Below, one piece after another: positions 9,538 to 19,600 of a DNA stretch of 53,199 bases. The notes beneath the pieces were generated by a model. The model searched no databases. It was not told the origin of the DNA and worked only from the letters and a program-made list of their open reading frames with translations. Position 1 is the stretch's first letter. Each line of letters begins with the position of its first letter. The stretch spans positions 1 to 53,199 of the forward strand of contig CACNUQ010000008.1 of assembly GCA_902623685.1 (NCBI GenBank). The letters run 5' to 3'. The position numbers and the translations under genes were made by a program. The DNA is from an uncultured SAR86 cluster bacterium (GTDB lineage: Bacteria > Pseudomonadota > Gammaproteobacteria > Magnimaribacterales > D2472).

Positions 9538-10882
9538 TTTTCAATACATTCATCCATCTACCAGATTTAAATCTGGAAACATATAAAAAGCCTTTTACGA
9601 TGTAATCTGCAAGCAATGTTGAGAAAATTATTTCAATGCTTGCATCTAGTAAGAAGAAGATCGCAGCTAGAAAAACTCTTATAAAAAGTAAACATGTTAA
9701 TGTAATAACTAATGGAGTCTTTGTGTCACCAGCACCTCTTAATGCGCCTCCAAGTGAAAATTCTATTGCCATTAATGGTTGCATTGATCCTAGTAACCAT
9801 ATAAATATTACGGTTAATCTTACAACTTCATCATTATCAATCATGAATCTTGCTAATGGCTCAGCAAAGGCAACAATAACGATCCCAAAAAATGTCATGG
9901 AGATAATAGAAAGTCTCATTGCACCCCAGCCAGCTCTTTTTGCTTGATCTTTATTTTGAGCTCCTAAATGCTGTCCAACCAATGTAGCACCAGCTATTGA
10001 AAAACCGAATCCGATTACAAATGAGAAGGATAAAATTTGTACACCTATTCCATATGCTGCATAAGCTTCAGTCCCATAATAAGCAACCAAGATAAGAAAT
10101 GCCGTAATACCAATTTGAAAAACAACTTGTTCAAGTGCTGCTGGCAACCCAACTTTAAAGATTTCTATTACACGAATAATATCTAAATCAAAGATTGAAG
10201 AATACCTAACAGCAAGTTGATTTGATAACCAGAAAACAACAAGCAAGACAGCTCCAATCACAAATGAAAGTCCGTTTCCTAAAGCAGCGCCAAGAACCCC
10301 ATACTCGGGAAAACCAAGCCATCCATTTACAAAAACCAACATAAAAAAAATAGCAAATAAATTCATAATTACGCCAATAAACAAAGGCGTTTTAACGTCT
10401 CCAACTGCTCTTAAAGCAGTAATTAAACTCATTCCACAACCAAAGGCCACATAAAAAGGCGCAATAGCTTTCAGGTAGTCTGATGAAAGAATTAAAGCTT
10501 GATTCTTTAAACCAAAAAATCTAACTAGTGGTTCAGCAAACTGCCATACTAAAAATGCAGAAATAATAGATAAAAAAATTACTAATTGGACAGTCCTAGT
10601 TAAAAATACTCCAGCCTCATCCTTATCTTCGGCTCCCCAATGTCTTGCAATTAATGCTGTAGAGCCAGCTAAAACTCCTGTTAAAACAGCTTGCAGAATA
10701 AAAGTGACTCTTTGACCCGTTACTGCAGCAGCTATAGCGTCAGGCCCAAGACCGCCAACTACTTTAATTGCAACAATTGAACTTGTGGCATAGAAAAGAT
10801 TTGTGATAATTGAGGGCCATGCAAGTTTCCATACACCCATTGAACCTCTAGGGATTTTATCTCCCCCATCTAAAACTTCCAA
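9512..10882 (-). CDS. MATE family efflux transporter
   Basis: This is a predicted inner-membrane cation/drug antiporter of 456 residues and about 12 helices in two related halves. The N-terminal WKLAWPSIITNLFY and repeated sequences such as GxALGNG and the second-half GAQNKDQAKRAGW are typical of MATE proteins of the NorM/DinF class. The substrate cannot be read from the sequence. It starts 2 bases after a small membrane protein gene and ends inside the convergent DUF349 gene. Confidence 0.92.
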   Translation of the reverse strand: MEVLDGGDKIPRGSMGVWKLAWPSIITNLFYATSSIVAIKVVGGLGPDAIAAAVTGQRVTFILQAVLTGVLAGSTALIARHWGAEDKDEAGVFLTRTVQLVIFLSIISAFLVWQFAEPLVRFFGLKNQALILSSDYLKAIAPFYVAFGCGMSLITALRAVGDVKTPLFIGVIMNLFAIFFMLVFVNGWLGFPEYGVLGAALGNGLSFVIGAVLLVVFWLSNQLAVRYSSIFDLDIIRVIEIFKVGLPAALEQVVFQIGITAFLILVAYYGTEAYAAYGIGVQILSFSFVIGFGFSIAGATLVGQHLGAQNKDQAKRAGWGAMRLSIISMTFFGIVIVAFAEPLARFMIDNDEVVRLTVIFIWLLGSMQPLMAIEFSLGGALRGAGDTKTPLVITLTCLLFIRVFLAAIFFLLDASIEIIFSTLLADYIVKGFLYVSRFKSGRWMNVLKIKEVDQQL

Positions 10883-10884
10883 AA

Positions 10885-11130
10885 TTAGGAATCTTTTATT
10901 GAGCCAAGGTATATGACTCCAAATAAAAGAGTCATAGAAAATGCGACAAATGGAGAATCTTGAGATTTTAAAATTTTATTTCTATACACAACACATTCAA
11001 TCAAGTGTGCAATAAGCAATAAATAAAATATTCCTGATGCAAAATAAAATAACCATCCATTGAATGGCTCAAAAAGATTAACTATTCCGAATGCCCAAAG
11101 AAATAAAGTAATTACATGTGCTGCTTTCAT
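10885..11130 (-). CDS. Small membrane protein, DUF1145-like
   Basis: An 81-residue protein with about three hydrophobic segments (roughly 5-18, 24-45 and 62-78). The pattern W-x-F-x-I-V-N-L-F-x-P-F resembles DUF1145 (YhhL) small membrane proteins; I rate this match as tentative. Function is unknown. It lies between a GPH symporter (18 bases upstream) and the MATE gene (2 bases downstream), so it is very likely expressed with them. Confidence 0.6.
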   Translation of the reverse strand: MKAAHVITLFLWAFGIVNLFEPFNGWLFYFASGIFYLLLIAHLIECVVYRNKILKSQDSPFVAFSMTLLFGVIYLGSIKDS

Positions 11131-11148
11131 AATACTGAATGAATAATG

Positions 11149-12552
11149 TTATTTAGGACCTAGTTTAGCAAGAATTTCTTGATGTCTATATCTATCTATC
11201 CCATATAGTGAAAATATCCCAAATGGAATGATCATTAAAACAGCTACTAATGGGCCTTGAACCATTGCAAGGTTAAATATATTTTCTGCAGTTGGTTCAA
11301 CATTTGTTCCTTGAGGAAAATTTATAAATTCTAAAGTAATACCTGCCATTAAAATTCCCAATCCTGTATTTAATTTTCCAATCAAGGAGCTTGAAGCAAA
11401 CATTAATCCTTGCTGCCCAATCCCACTATCTAACTCAACCTCATCACTAATATCTCCTAACATTGATTCTCTTATTATCGCACTTGAAGATAAGCAAGTA
11501 TTAGCGATGTATACAAATGGAACTGTTACATAAAAAAGGTTCCAAGTTCCAATATCGGGCAATAAGTCATTTATGAATAAAATTATTGGAATTGGAGGTA
11601 TTAATGCTGCAAAAGAGATTGCAATTAATAAAATAGTTCTTTTTTCAATTATTCTAACTAATCTAGGGACTATTAAAAAAGCACTAAATGTTGCTAAAAC
11701 ATATATACCTAGATATGAAGCAAGCATAATAGATTTAAATTCCCAAAAATATGTATTCATATATATTTGTAACGAGCTTCCCATGCCCCAACTGATAGCA
11801 ATAAACAAATAGCCAAAAAAGAAGATTAAAAAAGATTTATTTTTTAGAGCAATAAAAATTTGATTGAAAATTAACTTTAAATCTACAGTGGCTATATATT
11901 CATCAGATTGATTACGATACTTTAAAGTCCCAAAATATGTTAGCAAAACAGATATACACATAATACTCGCGCCAGTCATACCATAATAGATCCAAGGATC
12001 AGGATTTTTTGTACCTGGCATATAATCTGGAGTATCTTTGAAAAAGATTGTGTATGCCAAAAAGGCATTAAATAATCCCCCAAACCACCCTAGCAATTCT
12101 CTTGCTGCAAATATGGAGGTTCTCTCTGTGTATGATCTTGTCATTTCACTTCCCAATGACCTATGAGGCACTTCAAAAATTGTCATGCCTAATCTAGTCA
12201 ATAAAGTGAAAGTCAGCATCCACAAAAATAAATATTGCTGAGACAACTCCCAAGAGGTCTGAATAGAAAAAAGCATAAAGTAAGACAATGCCATTGGAAT
12301 CATGCCTAATAAAAAATATGGATGTCGTCTTCCTAATTTATGTTTAGTTCTGTCAGATACAACTCCCATCAAAGGGTCTGTAAATGCATCCACTAATAAT
12401 GCTATAAAAATAGCTAAGCTAGCTAATCCTGGAGTTAGACCTATAACGTTAGAATAAAAAAATAAAAGGAAGAATGTAAAAGCATCATTCTTAACTCCGT
12501 TCGCAATTGCTCCTGAGGCATAGAAAAATTTTTCTTTTGCTTGAATAGCCAT
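11149..12552 (-). CDS. GPH-family (MelB-like) cation symporter
   Basis: This is a 467-residue, 12-helix transporter of the glycoside-pentoside-hexuronide:cation symporter family. Evidence is the N-terminal AxGxxANGVKNDAF region, DAFTDPLMGVVSDRTKHKLGRRHPYF-like loop (the DPxxGxxxDRT...GRRRP signature, read here as DPLMGVVSDRT then LGRRHPY) and the central GWGMGSS-type helix. Family members import sugars, glucuronides or sulfated and aromatic compounds with sodium or protons. Neighbouring esterases and hydrolases suggest that it imports products released from an ester or glycoside, but this is inference. Confidence 0.85.
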   Translation of the reverse strand: MAIQAKEKFFYASGAIANGVKNDAFTFFLLFFYSNVIGLTPGLASLAIFIALLVDAFTDPLMGVVSDRTKHKLGRRHPYFLLGMIPMALSYFMLFSIQTSWELSQQYLFLWMLTFTLLTRLGMTIFEVPHRSLGSEMTRSYTERTSIFAARELLGWFGGLFNAFLAYTIFFKDTPDYMPGTKNPDPWIYYGMTGASIMCISVLLTYFGTLKYRNQSDEYIATVDLKLIFNQIFIALKNKSFLIFFFGYLFIAISWGMGSSLQIYMNTYFWEFKSIMLASYLGIYVLATFSAFLIVPRLVRIIEKRTILLIAISFAALIPPIPIILFINDLLPDIGTWNLFYVTVPFVYIANTCLSSSAIIRESMLGDISDEVELDSGIGQQGLMFASSSLIGKLNTGLGILMAGITLEFINFPQGTNVEPTAENIFNLAMVQGPLVAVLMIIPFGIFSLYGIDRYRHQEILAKLGPK

Positions 12553-12586
12553 GCGATATTGTATCGAAAAATACTAAGTTTTCTGT

Positions 12587-13537
12587 TTAATTATTTAGAA
12601 AGTTTATAAGTTGAGATTGAAATTTTTTAAAAGCTTTTTTATCTAATAAATGACCCATACCTTCAACAATTATTAGCTCGCTTGAGCTAATTAGTTTATT
12701 TGCTTGATATGCATTTTTTACTTTAATTAATGGATCAATATCTCCATGAATAATTAATGTTGGAGCCTCTATAGTTTTAATTAATTCTTTTCTATTTTTT
12801 GAACCAACAATGGCAGCCATTTGTCTAATAAAACCTCCATCATCTCCTCCCCTTTTTATGTATGAACGCATAGCATCTCTAAATTCGAGAGTATCATAAT
12901 TAGTATCAGGTGTTCCTATTAGCTCAAAAAGCTTTATTGATTGATTTATCCTGCCTTCAATATCATCTTTTGCTGCAGTTCTTTTTAATAATTGTCTTGT
13001 AACCTTAAATTCTGGACCGTTAAATGGATTAGGGGTCGATGCTGTAGATGAAATCATTGTAAATGACTTAACTCTTGAAGGATAATTAGCAACCATAACT
13101 TGAGAGATCATGCCTCCCATAGACATTCCTAAAATATGAGATTGATCAATTTTCAATTCATCTAGAACAGATATGCCATCAGATGCCATATCTTCTATTG
13201 AATATTCAGGATTAATTGGAATAAATAAAAAATATTTCAAATAATTTAGAAATTGTGAGGGTTGTGAAGAAAATCTTGTTGAGAGACCAACATCTCTATT
13301 GTCATAGACGATAGGTCTAAAATTATTTGCCTGTAATTCATCTATCAAGAAGTTAGGCCAAAGTGTTAATTGAGCGCCTAATCCAGTGACTAGCAATATT
13401 GGTGTGCCTGAGGGTGGTCCGTAGTCTCTATATGCAATCTTTGTGCTTTCATTCAAGGCATAGCCTTCATCATACGTGTATGCATCTATGCATATAATTA
13501 AGGAGAAAAAAATAATTAGTATATGTTTAAAATGCAT
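12587..13537 (-). CDS. Alpha/beta hydrolase with signal peptide
   Basis: This is a 316-residue alpha/beta-fold hydrolase. The first 20 residues form a signal peptide-like hydrophobic stretch, so it probably acts in the periplasm. The nucleophile elbow is GMSMGG (S139), the acid is in IHGDIDPLIK near residue 264, and the base is in GMGHLLD near residue 297. The oxyanion region is LVTGLGAQ (49-56), close to HG-type lipases/esterases. It overlaps the DUF3089 gene by 11 bases and is followed after 34 bases by the GPH symporter. The substrate is unknown. Confidence 0.88.
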   Translation of the reverse strand: MHFKHILIIFFSLIICIDAYTYDEGYALNESTKIAYRDYGPPSGTPILLVTGLGAQLTLWPNFLIDELQANNFRPIVYDNRDVGLSTRFSSQPSQFLNYLKYFLFIPINPEYSIEDMASDGISVLDELKIDQSHILGMSMGGMISQVMVANYPSRVKSFTMISSTASTPNPFNGPEFKVTRQLLKRTAAKDDIEGRINQSIKLFELIGTPDTNYDTLEFRDAMRSYIKRGGDDGGFIRQMAAIVGSKNRKELIKTIEAPTLIIHGDIDPLIKVKNAYQANKLISSSELIIVEGMGHLLDKKAFKKFQSQLINFLNN

Positions 13538-14609
13538 TCGCTCTTTCTTTCACATTGTTTCTTATTGCGCCCCAAAATAATGACATATCGAAGTTATGGA
13601 GATCTCCATTAGGTGCAAATGATTTAATTTTATCAATCAGCGTTCCTCTTGTTTCAATGATAAAATTTGTTGAATATCTAGCTTCAAAATTCAAATCATC
13701 AATTGATTCAATTGATATCTTAGAATGCTTATGTTTTGTAGCTGAATAATCGGTTAAAAAGGGATTATTAGATCTGAGCCGAATGACGATGTTATTTTTA
13801 TCTTGTTGCCAATCTTTGCTTGATGTCCAACACAAAGGATTTTGACAAACTATTGGTTGTTCCATGTTTTCAGTTGTCCAACCCTGAGGCAACCAAAACA
13901 TAGAATAGGCTCTACTTCTCCTAAATCCTTGCAAACCTGTGCTCCAGGAAATAATTGATTTTTGATCATCTGCAGATGTGGAAATGTAAAGATCAGGATA
14001 TAAAGTATTGAAATGTTTTATTGGTAATATATATCCAATTAAATATGCTGCAATAAATTTTTCTCTATTTGAATTCAAAGAAATATATTCATGAATTAGT
14101 CTTTGTCCGTGCAATGCTCCCTGGCTATGACCTGCTATAAAGAACGGTCTTCCAGAATTATATTTATCCATATAAACAGAAAACGCATTTGCAATATCTG
14201 AATAGGCAACATCTTGAGCTTGAATTCCATTTGACTTTGTATCATAAAATGAAAAATATGTTGCTTGTCTGTAGTAAGGGGCATATACATTACATGTCTC
14301 TGAAAATGCAGATGCTTGGGATGCGAGATGACTACCAGTTCTTTCATATGAAGCTGAGTCATCCTCAAGGGGCTCATTCCAATGTTTTAAAAAATAGCCA
14401 GTTGGATGAATATAAAAAACATCAAAATTTTTAATTTCCATTGATGGTTTTTTATCAGGTGACAAGTTATGTAAGCCATCTCTTTCAGGCAAAGCTGCCC
14501 AAAATGATTTGTCATCATAATTTGGAGCTTTTGGAATGTCATCCTCAATGAAGTCTTTTTCTGGTTTTACACTGTCCATAAAATTAAAAAACTTTTCTTT
14601 CTTATTCAT
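13527..14609 (-). CDS. DUF3089 family alpha/beta hydrolase
   Basis: A 360-residue cytoplasmic protein matching DUF3089, a lipase-like alpha/beta hydrolase group. The nucleophile is in FIAGHSQGA (S162), preceded by the FDVFYIHPTGY strand (62-72) and the region VYAPYYRQAT (108-117), both conserved in this family. A longer frame begins at 14669, but I choose the internal ATG at 14609 (MNKKEKFF): the extra 20 residues are low-complexity, and the shorter start sits 10 bases after the thioesterase stop instead of deep inside that gene. Its neighbours are a thioesterase and another hydrolase; together they suggest breakdown of an ester substrate. Confidence 0.82.
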   Translation of the reverse strand: MNKKEKFFNFMDSVKPEKDFIEDDIPKAPNYDDKSFWAALPERDGLHNLSPDKKPSMEIKNFDVFYIHPTGYFLKHWNEPLEDDSASYERTGSHLASQASAFSETCNVYAPYYRQATYFSFYDTKSNGIQAQDVAYSDIANAFSVYMDKYNSGRPFFIAGHSQGALHGQRLIHEYISLNSNREKFIAAYLIGYILPIKHFNTLYPDLYISTSADDQKSIISWSTGLQGFRRSRAYSMFWLPQGWTTENMEQPIVCQNPLCWTSSKDWQQDKNNIVIRLRSNNPFLTDYSATKHKHSKISIESIDDLNFEARYSTNFIIETRGTLIDKIKSFAPNGDLHNFDMSLFWGAIRNNVKERANAF

Positions 14610-14619
14610 TTTTATCTGA

Positions 14620-15033
14620 TTAATTAGTTTTAAATTTAATAAGTTTATTAGTTGATGTGGCAGTAGCAATCAATTTATCTTCTTGAAATAATGAACCAGA
14701 AGTAAAAACAATACTATTGCCTAATTTTTCTATCTTAGCTTTTGCAGTAAAAATACCTGGTGATCCTGATGCAACAAATGCAACGTTAATGCTTAATGTT
14801 AATGGGTTAAATTCCCCTTTTTTAACAAATATTAAAAGATGTGCCATAGTAGTATCAAGCATAGCTGTGATAAATCCACCCTGTACTATCTTTCCATCTG
14901 AGTGAGTAAGCTCATCACCTATATCAAAGGTCATAGTAATGAATTTATTACTTTCATCAAATTGAACCTCTTTAGATCCTAAAATTGATAGGAATTTTGG
15001 AGGATTATTAAGGTTTAACTTTGAGGATGCCAT
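14620..15033 (-). CDS. PaaI-type hotdog thioesterase
   Basis: A 137-residue single hotdog-fold protein. The region VQGGFITAMLDTTMAHL (50-66) matches the active-site helix of PaaI/YigI-like acyl-CoA thioesterases, with the aspartate at position 60. It would release free acids from CoA thioesters. It is the first gene of a minus-strand run leading to DUF3089 hydrolase, alpha/beta hydrolase and transporters, and is divergent from a serine hydrolase. The acyl group cannot be deduced. Confidence 0.85.
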   Translation of the reverse strand: MASSKLNLNNPPKFLSILGSKEVQFDESNKFITMTFDIGDELTHSDGKIVQGGFITAMLDTTMAHLLIFVKKGEFNPLTLSINVAFVASGSPGIFTAKAKIEKLGNSIVFTSGSLFQEDKLIATATSTNKLIKFKTN

Positions 15034-15082
15034 TAGGTCGTTAGTGTAATAGAATTGTAAGAGTAAATTATAGGTGAAATTT

Positions 15083-16405
15083 ATGAGAATCTTTATATCA
15101 TTAGTAGTATTTTTTTTAATATCGTCCCAAGTAACTGCTAACTCGTTAGACTCAGAAGATAAAATAAGAATTACAAATCATTTTAATCAATACGTTGATA
15201 ATGGAAGTCTTCCAAATATTTCAATTTTAATTAAAAAAGATAATAGAGAGATCTTTCGTCACAGTTATGGATATGCGGATATTGAAAAAGGTATAAATGT
15301 TGACAAAAAAACAGTTTATAGAATTTATTCAATGACAAAACCAGTTACTGGAGTTGCAATTATGCAGCTTATTGAAAATGGAAAATTAAGATTAAATGAT
15401 AAAGTTTCAAAATATATTCCTGCGTTTAAGGACACAAAAGTCATCAACCTTGATTATCAAGATTATGTCCTTAAACCAAAAAGAGAGATAACTATTAGAG
15501 ATCTTTTGACTCATACGAGCGGCCTAACCTACAGCTGGGCTGGAGAAGGTCCGGTTAATCAAATGTACAGAAAATATAATATTCGTCCCTATTATTTTGG
15601 CGCTTTGGATGCAGAATTAAATAAATTTCCTGGAAACACCTGTCAGTTCTCTGCTGCAGCTGCATCTGCACCCTTGCTTCATAACCCAGGGGAAAAATGG
15701 TCATATGGAATAAATATGGATATTTTAGGATGCGTAGTTGAAGTTATTTCTAAAATGACATTTGCTGAGTATCTTCAAAAAAATATTTTTGATCCACTGG
15801 GACTGAACAGTATTGGCTTTTCAGTAAATGAGAGTGACAAAGATTCTTTCACTACACTTTATACATCGGGAGCATTTTCTCGAGATGGTGAAATTGTAGC
15901 TCCCTCTGGTCTAAACCAAGCAGAACTTATGTTTTCTAAAGAACTTCGATCAATAGATGCTTTTGATAAGTCACCATATCTTACTAATTCCTCAAAACTA
16001 TATGATGGAGGTTCAGGCTTAGTTTCAAATATAGACGATTATAGTAAATTTGCTGAGATGCTTTTAAATGGTGGTATTTTAAATGGTGTTAGAATTCTCA
16101 GCGAAGCCTCCGTAAATTTAATGTCAAAAAATCATCTTTCAGATGAAATTCTGAAAGATGGATCTGCATTTGGATTGGAAGGTGTAGGCTTTGGCTTAAC
16201 TGTCGGAACAATTATGAATCCAGGTGTTGCAGGAACTTATTCTTCAGAAGGAGAATTTTTTTGGGGTGGAGCTGCAAGCACAATTTTTTGGGTAGATAGG
16301 AAGAATAATGTTACAGCGACAATGATGACACAATACATGCCATCAGATAAATATCCAATTCGAGAAGAGCTTAAAACACTGCTTTATTCTAGTTTGAGCA
16401 ACTAA
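15083..16405 (+). CDS. Secreted serine hydrolase, beta-lactamase/class C esterase fold
   Basis: This protein belongs to the penicillin-binding-protein-like (beta-lactamase class C, EstB-like) serine hydrolases. Numbered from the ATG at 15083, it has a signal peptide (1-19), the SxxK motif SMTK (83-86) and a tyrosine in WSYGIN (Y208) that would act as the general base. A HSG-type loop appears in LLTHTSGL (142-149). An in-frame GTG lies three codons upstream; I prefer the ATG because AGGTG ends 6 bases before it. At 440 residues it is usual for esterases or D-aminopeptidase-like members. Esterase activity is more likely than beta-lactam resistance, given nearby hydrolases. Confidence 0.88.
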   Translation: MRIFISLVVFFLISSQVTANSLDSEDKIRITNHFNQYVDNGSLPNISILIKKDNREIFRHSYGYADIEKGINVDKKTVYRIYSMTKPVTGVAIMQLIENGKLRLNDKVSKYIPAFKDTKVINLDYQDYVLKPKREITIRDLLTHTSGLTYSWAGEGPVNQMYRKYNIRPYYFGALDAELNKFPGNTCQFSAAAASAPLLHNPGEKWSYGINMDILGCVVEVISKMTFAEYLQKNIFDPLGLNSIGFSVNESDKDSFTTLYTSGAFSRDGEIVAPSGLNQAELMFSKELRSIDAFDKSPYLTNSSKLYDGGSGLVSNIDDYSKFAEMLLNGGILNGVRILSEASVNLMSKNHLSDEILKDGSAFGLEGVGFGLTVGTIMNPGVAGTYSSEGEFFWGGAASTIFWVDRKNNVTATMMTQYMPSDKYPIREELKTLLYSSLSN

Positions 16406-16410
16406 TAAAC

Positions 16411-16500
16411 TGGCGGAGAGACAGGGATTCGAACCCTGGAAACCCGCGAAGGTTTGCTGGTTTTCAAGACCAGTGCATTCAACCGCTCTGCCATCTCTCC
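16411..16500 (-). tRNA. tRNA-Ser (anticodon UGA)
   Basis: A 90-base class II tRNA. The acceptor arms GGAGAGA and TCTCTCC pair fully, the 3' CCA is encoded, and the T arm carries GGTTCGAATCC. The anticodon loop reads CTTGAAA, giving anticodon TGA at 16464-16466, and a long variable arm AAACC-TTCGC-GGGTT is typical of tRNA-Ser. It starts 5 bases past the end of the convergent serine hydrolase gene. Confidence 0.97.
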
Positions 16501-16582
16501 ATTCTAAACGCTTAGGCATTTTAAAGATTTTTAAAAATAAGTAAATGTAACATTTAATTCAAAATGACCTTAAACTTCGAGT

Positions 16583-16610
16583 AAAAAAAGGGAGGCAATG
16601 CCTCCCTTTT
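16583..16610 (-). terminator. Intrinsic terminator after the TonB receptor gene
   Basis: An 11-bp perfect inverted repeat (16586-16596 with 16600-16610) with a GC core GGGAGGC and a 3-base loop. On the minus strand it is followed by seven T. It begins 18 bases after the stop of the receptor gene at 16629. The T-run on the plus strand is only four bases, so it acts chiefly for the minus strand. Confidence 0.88.
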
Positions 16611-16628
16611 AAACATAAAGGTTTTTAC

Positions 16629-19600
16629 TTAAAACTGATAGGTCAGTTGAGTAGTAATTGTTCTACCAATGAATGAAAGTCTTCTTTCAGTTTGATATCT
16701 ACCTTCAGATCCGTCATGATCTAATGGATTGTTTATCCTAACTGCAAAAGTTAAATCATCGTTTGGTGTCCAAACAAATCCTATAGTATCTAACCAATAA
16801 CTATCATATTCAGTAATTGGCTGGCCATTTTTACCTAGATATCTATCAGCTCTTATGTCGGTTTGTTGTTTATTAATCCAACCCCCGTCTATAAAGTCTG
16901 CTTGATAATATGCATAATAGTCATCGTAAGACCAAGCAACAGTTAAATCCCATAACCATTCAGGATCCGACGCATAACCAGTTTTATCAATTAAGTCAGC
17001 AGGATCACCGGAATCAGCTTGATTTCGTTTATCTTGTTGATAGCCTCTCCAACGAACTGATATATCTCCCATTGAGCCTTCATCTTGCATTAAGACTGTA
17101 GCAAGATCATGAGACCAATTTGCTCTATAGATGTAAGTAGCAAAATCTATAGTACCAGCATTACCTGCACCAACTTGGAAATCAGTAACCTGACCAGTGG
17201 CATCCCTTTGGAAGTTATTACAGAAGTTATTTGGATATGATGCAGCATCATAACAAGCTTCCATAAAATCAATAAGGCTAAATGTGGTTACATAATCTGT
17301 TAATAAGATTTCTATGTAATCAGCTGAGAAAGTAAAGTCACCATATGGCTCAAGAAAATCATATGTTGGTGTAAAAATTACACCATAAGATGTTGTTTCA
17401 CCATTTTCATCAAGCAGATTTGGATTACCTCCTCTTGTACCTTGCACAGTACCACCAGCAACAAAACTTCTAAAGTTCGTTACATCAATACCGGCAGCAA
17501 TACAGTTAGCCCTTCGATTTGCAGGAAAATCACCATCATCAACATATCTTGTATCACATGGATCAAGAGCTTGTTGAAATGATGGATTCTGTGGTCCATA
17601 CAAATCACTAATATTAGGTGATTTTGTAGTAGTCTGATCTGAGAATCTTAGAGCAATATCATCATTAACTTTCCAATATAAACTCAATGCATCTACATCA
17701 TATTTATTAGTTCTTAGAGTATTAGTGTTTTCAAGCTCCCTATAGCCATAGTCAAGCCTGACATCTTCAGCAAACGGCAAGCCTGAGACAATTGGTAATG
17801 ATAACTCTATGAATTGTGAATCAATTTCAAAGAATCCATTTGTGCTTCTAGTTTGTGACCCTCTAATTGCAACTGAATATAAAGCAAATTGATCGGCATC
17901 AAATCTTGCCTTCTCTTTTCTATTGTCATATCCAACTGCAAATTGAATTGGCCCATAAGGCAATTCAACCATAGGCACATTACCTGTTAAAGACCAATAG
18001 AATGAATCTTGATTTAATTTAGCTCCCTCATTGGTATAGGAGGTAAAGTAATCTTTAGCTGCTTGGTTATCAGGATTATTAAAGCCCATTGGGTTAAATG
18101 GTGAACAGTCGCCAGGGCTACCCAATCCAACTCCTCCACCAAGTGTTGAGTAATCTGTTTCTTGAATACCTGTAAAAGCAAGCTGATAGTCATCCTCATA
18201 GTTAAATTTACAATCAACTTCACCAGTAGCTGGGTTTATTCCATAATCAAGAGAAGCAGCCCATCTTGCAGCAACCTGAAATGGAGCTGTGCTTAAAATT
18301 CTTGTTTCGCCCCAACTTGTGCCAATGTCATATTCGTATTCTTCACCGAGCAGATAAAATGCACCTTCAAATCCTAAATTATAGAATTGAGTATTATTTT
18401 CATTCTCAAAACCATCACCTCTAAGAGTTGGAGCTAGATCTGACCAAAGTCTTTGCAAAAAAAGCGTATCACCACTTCCAAATCCGTTTGCATCCAATAT
18501 GGCCTTTGAACCTGCTGTTAAAAATGGGTCATCATAAGAAATAGGTATACTTCCTGATGTGGAGTAACAAGTTCCTCCTGCATTACAATTATCACTGTCG
18601 GCATAACCAAACCAGTAATCTGAATAATGAGCTGATGAACTTGAACCATCGTCTTCAGCAAAGAATCTATTGTTATAAATATCCAAATACATTCTATTAT
18701 TCTCATCAATATCGTACTTTACGAATAAAGAGATATTCTTTCTATCAAAGCCAGCTCTTAGAATCTTGTTGTCTTGAATGTTATATATTGAAGATCCTCT
18801 TGTGTAATAGTATCTTCCATAAGGAACGCCTGGATCCATAATTGACATGTCGCCTGGACCAGAGAAAGTGTAAAAATTTCCATCAGGGAAAGCACCTCCA
18901 TAAACACCAAAATCGCCACCAACTTCGTTATAACCATATAGGGTCATTAATCCTTCAACAGGATTAGATACAAGTGTTGGACATATATTAAGACCATTAT
19001 CACCAAATGTTCTTCTGCCTTGGGCATCTGCAAGACCCTGATCAAAGCCGTTGCTTAATCCAAGATTATATAAACTGCCCTTTTGACCAAAAATATCCTG
19101 ATCAGCATCTTGAGGATTTTCATAAAAAAACCCTGCTTCACAGTCTCGAATTCTTTGATTAGCTTGATCATAAAAAACTTGGCCAACATCTTGAACCTGA
19201 GCATTTAATACAATATTTCCTCTACCATCAGCAAAATTACCTCCGATAGTTAAATTAAAAGAATTATCTGTATCCATTCCAGCATAATCATATTGACCAA
19301 CTGAAATTTGAGCTCCTTCGAAGTCCTCTTTTAAGATGTAATTAACAACACCTGCAATGGCATCAGCACCATACACAGCTGCACCACCTACAGGAACAAT
19401 TTCAACTCTTTCAATAAGAGCAGAAGGTATATTGTTGAGATCAACAGCAAGACCTGAACCTGCTCCACCAGTTGGTGATTGAGATCCAACGAACCTCCTT
19501 CCATTAACCAAAGTTACAGTTCTAGATGATCCTAAACCAAAATTTGCAGCAACTTGTTGCCCTGCTCCTAAGCCAGACTGATCTCCAGACAAAGTATTAA

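Noticed and set aside
15083-16405. Serine hydrolase as a beta-lactam resistance gene
   Set aside because: SxxK and the Tyr are shared with esterases and peptidases; no KTG box typical of class C was found and the context is hydrolytic metabolism.
16411-16500. tRNA-Ser as an integration site for a mobile element
   Set aside because: No integrase and no second copy of the tRNA 3' end is seen in the window, and the flanking genes look native.
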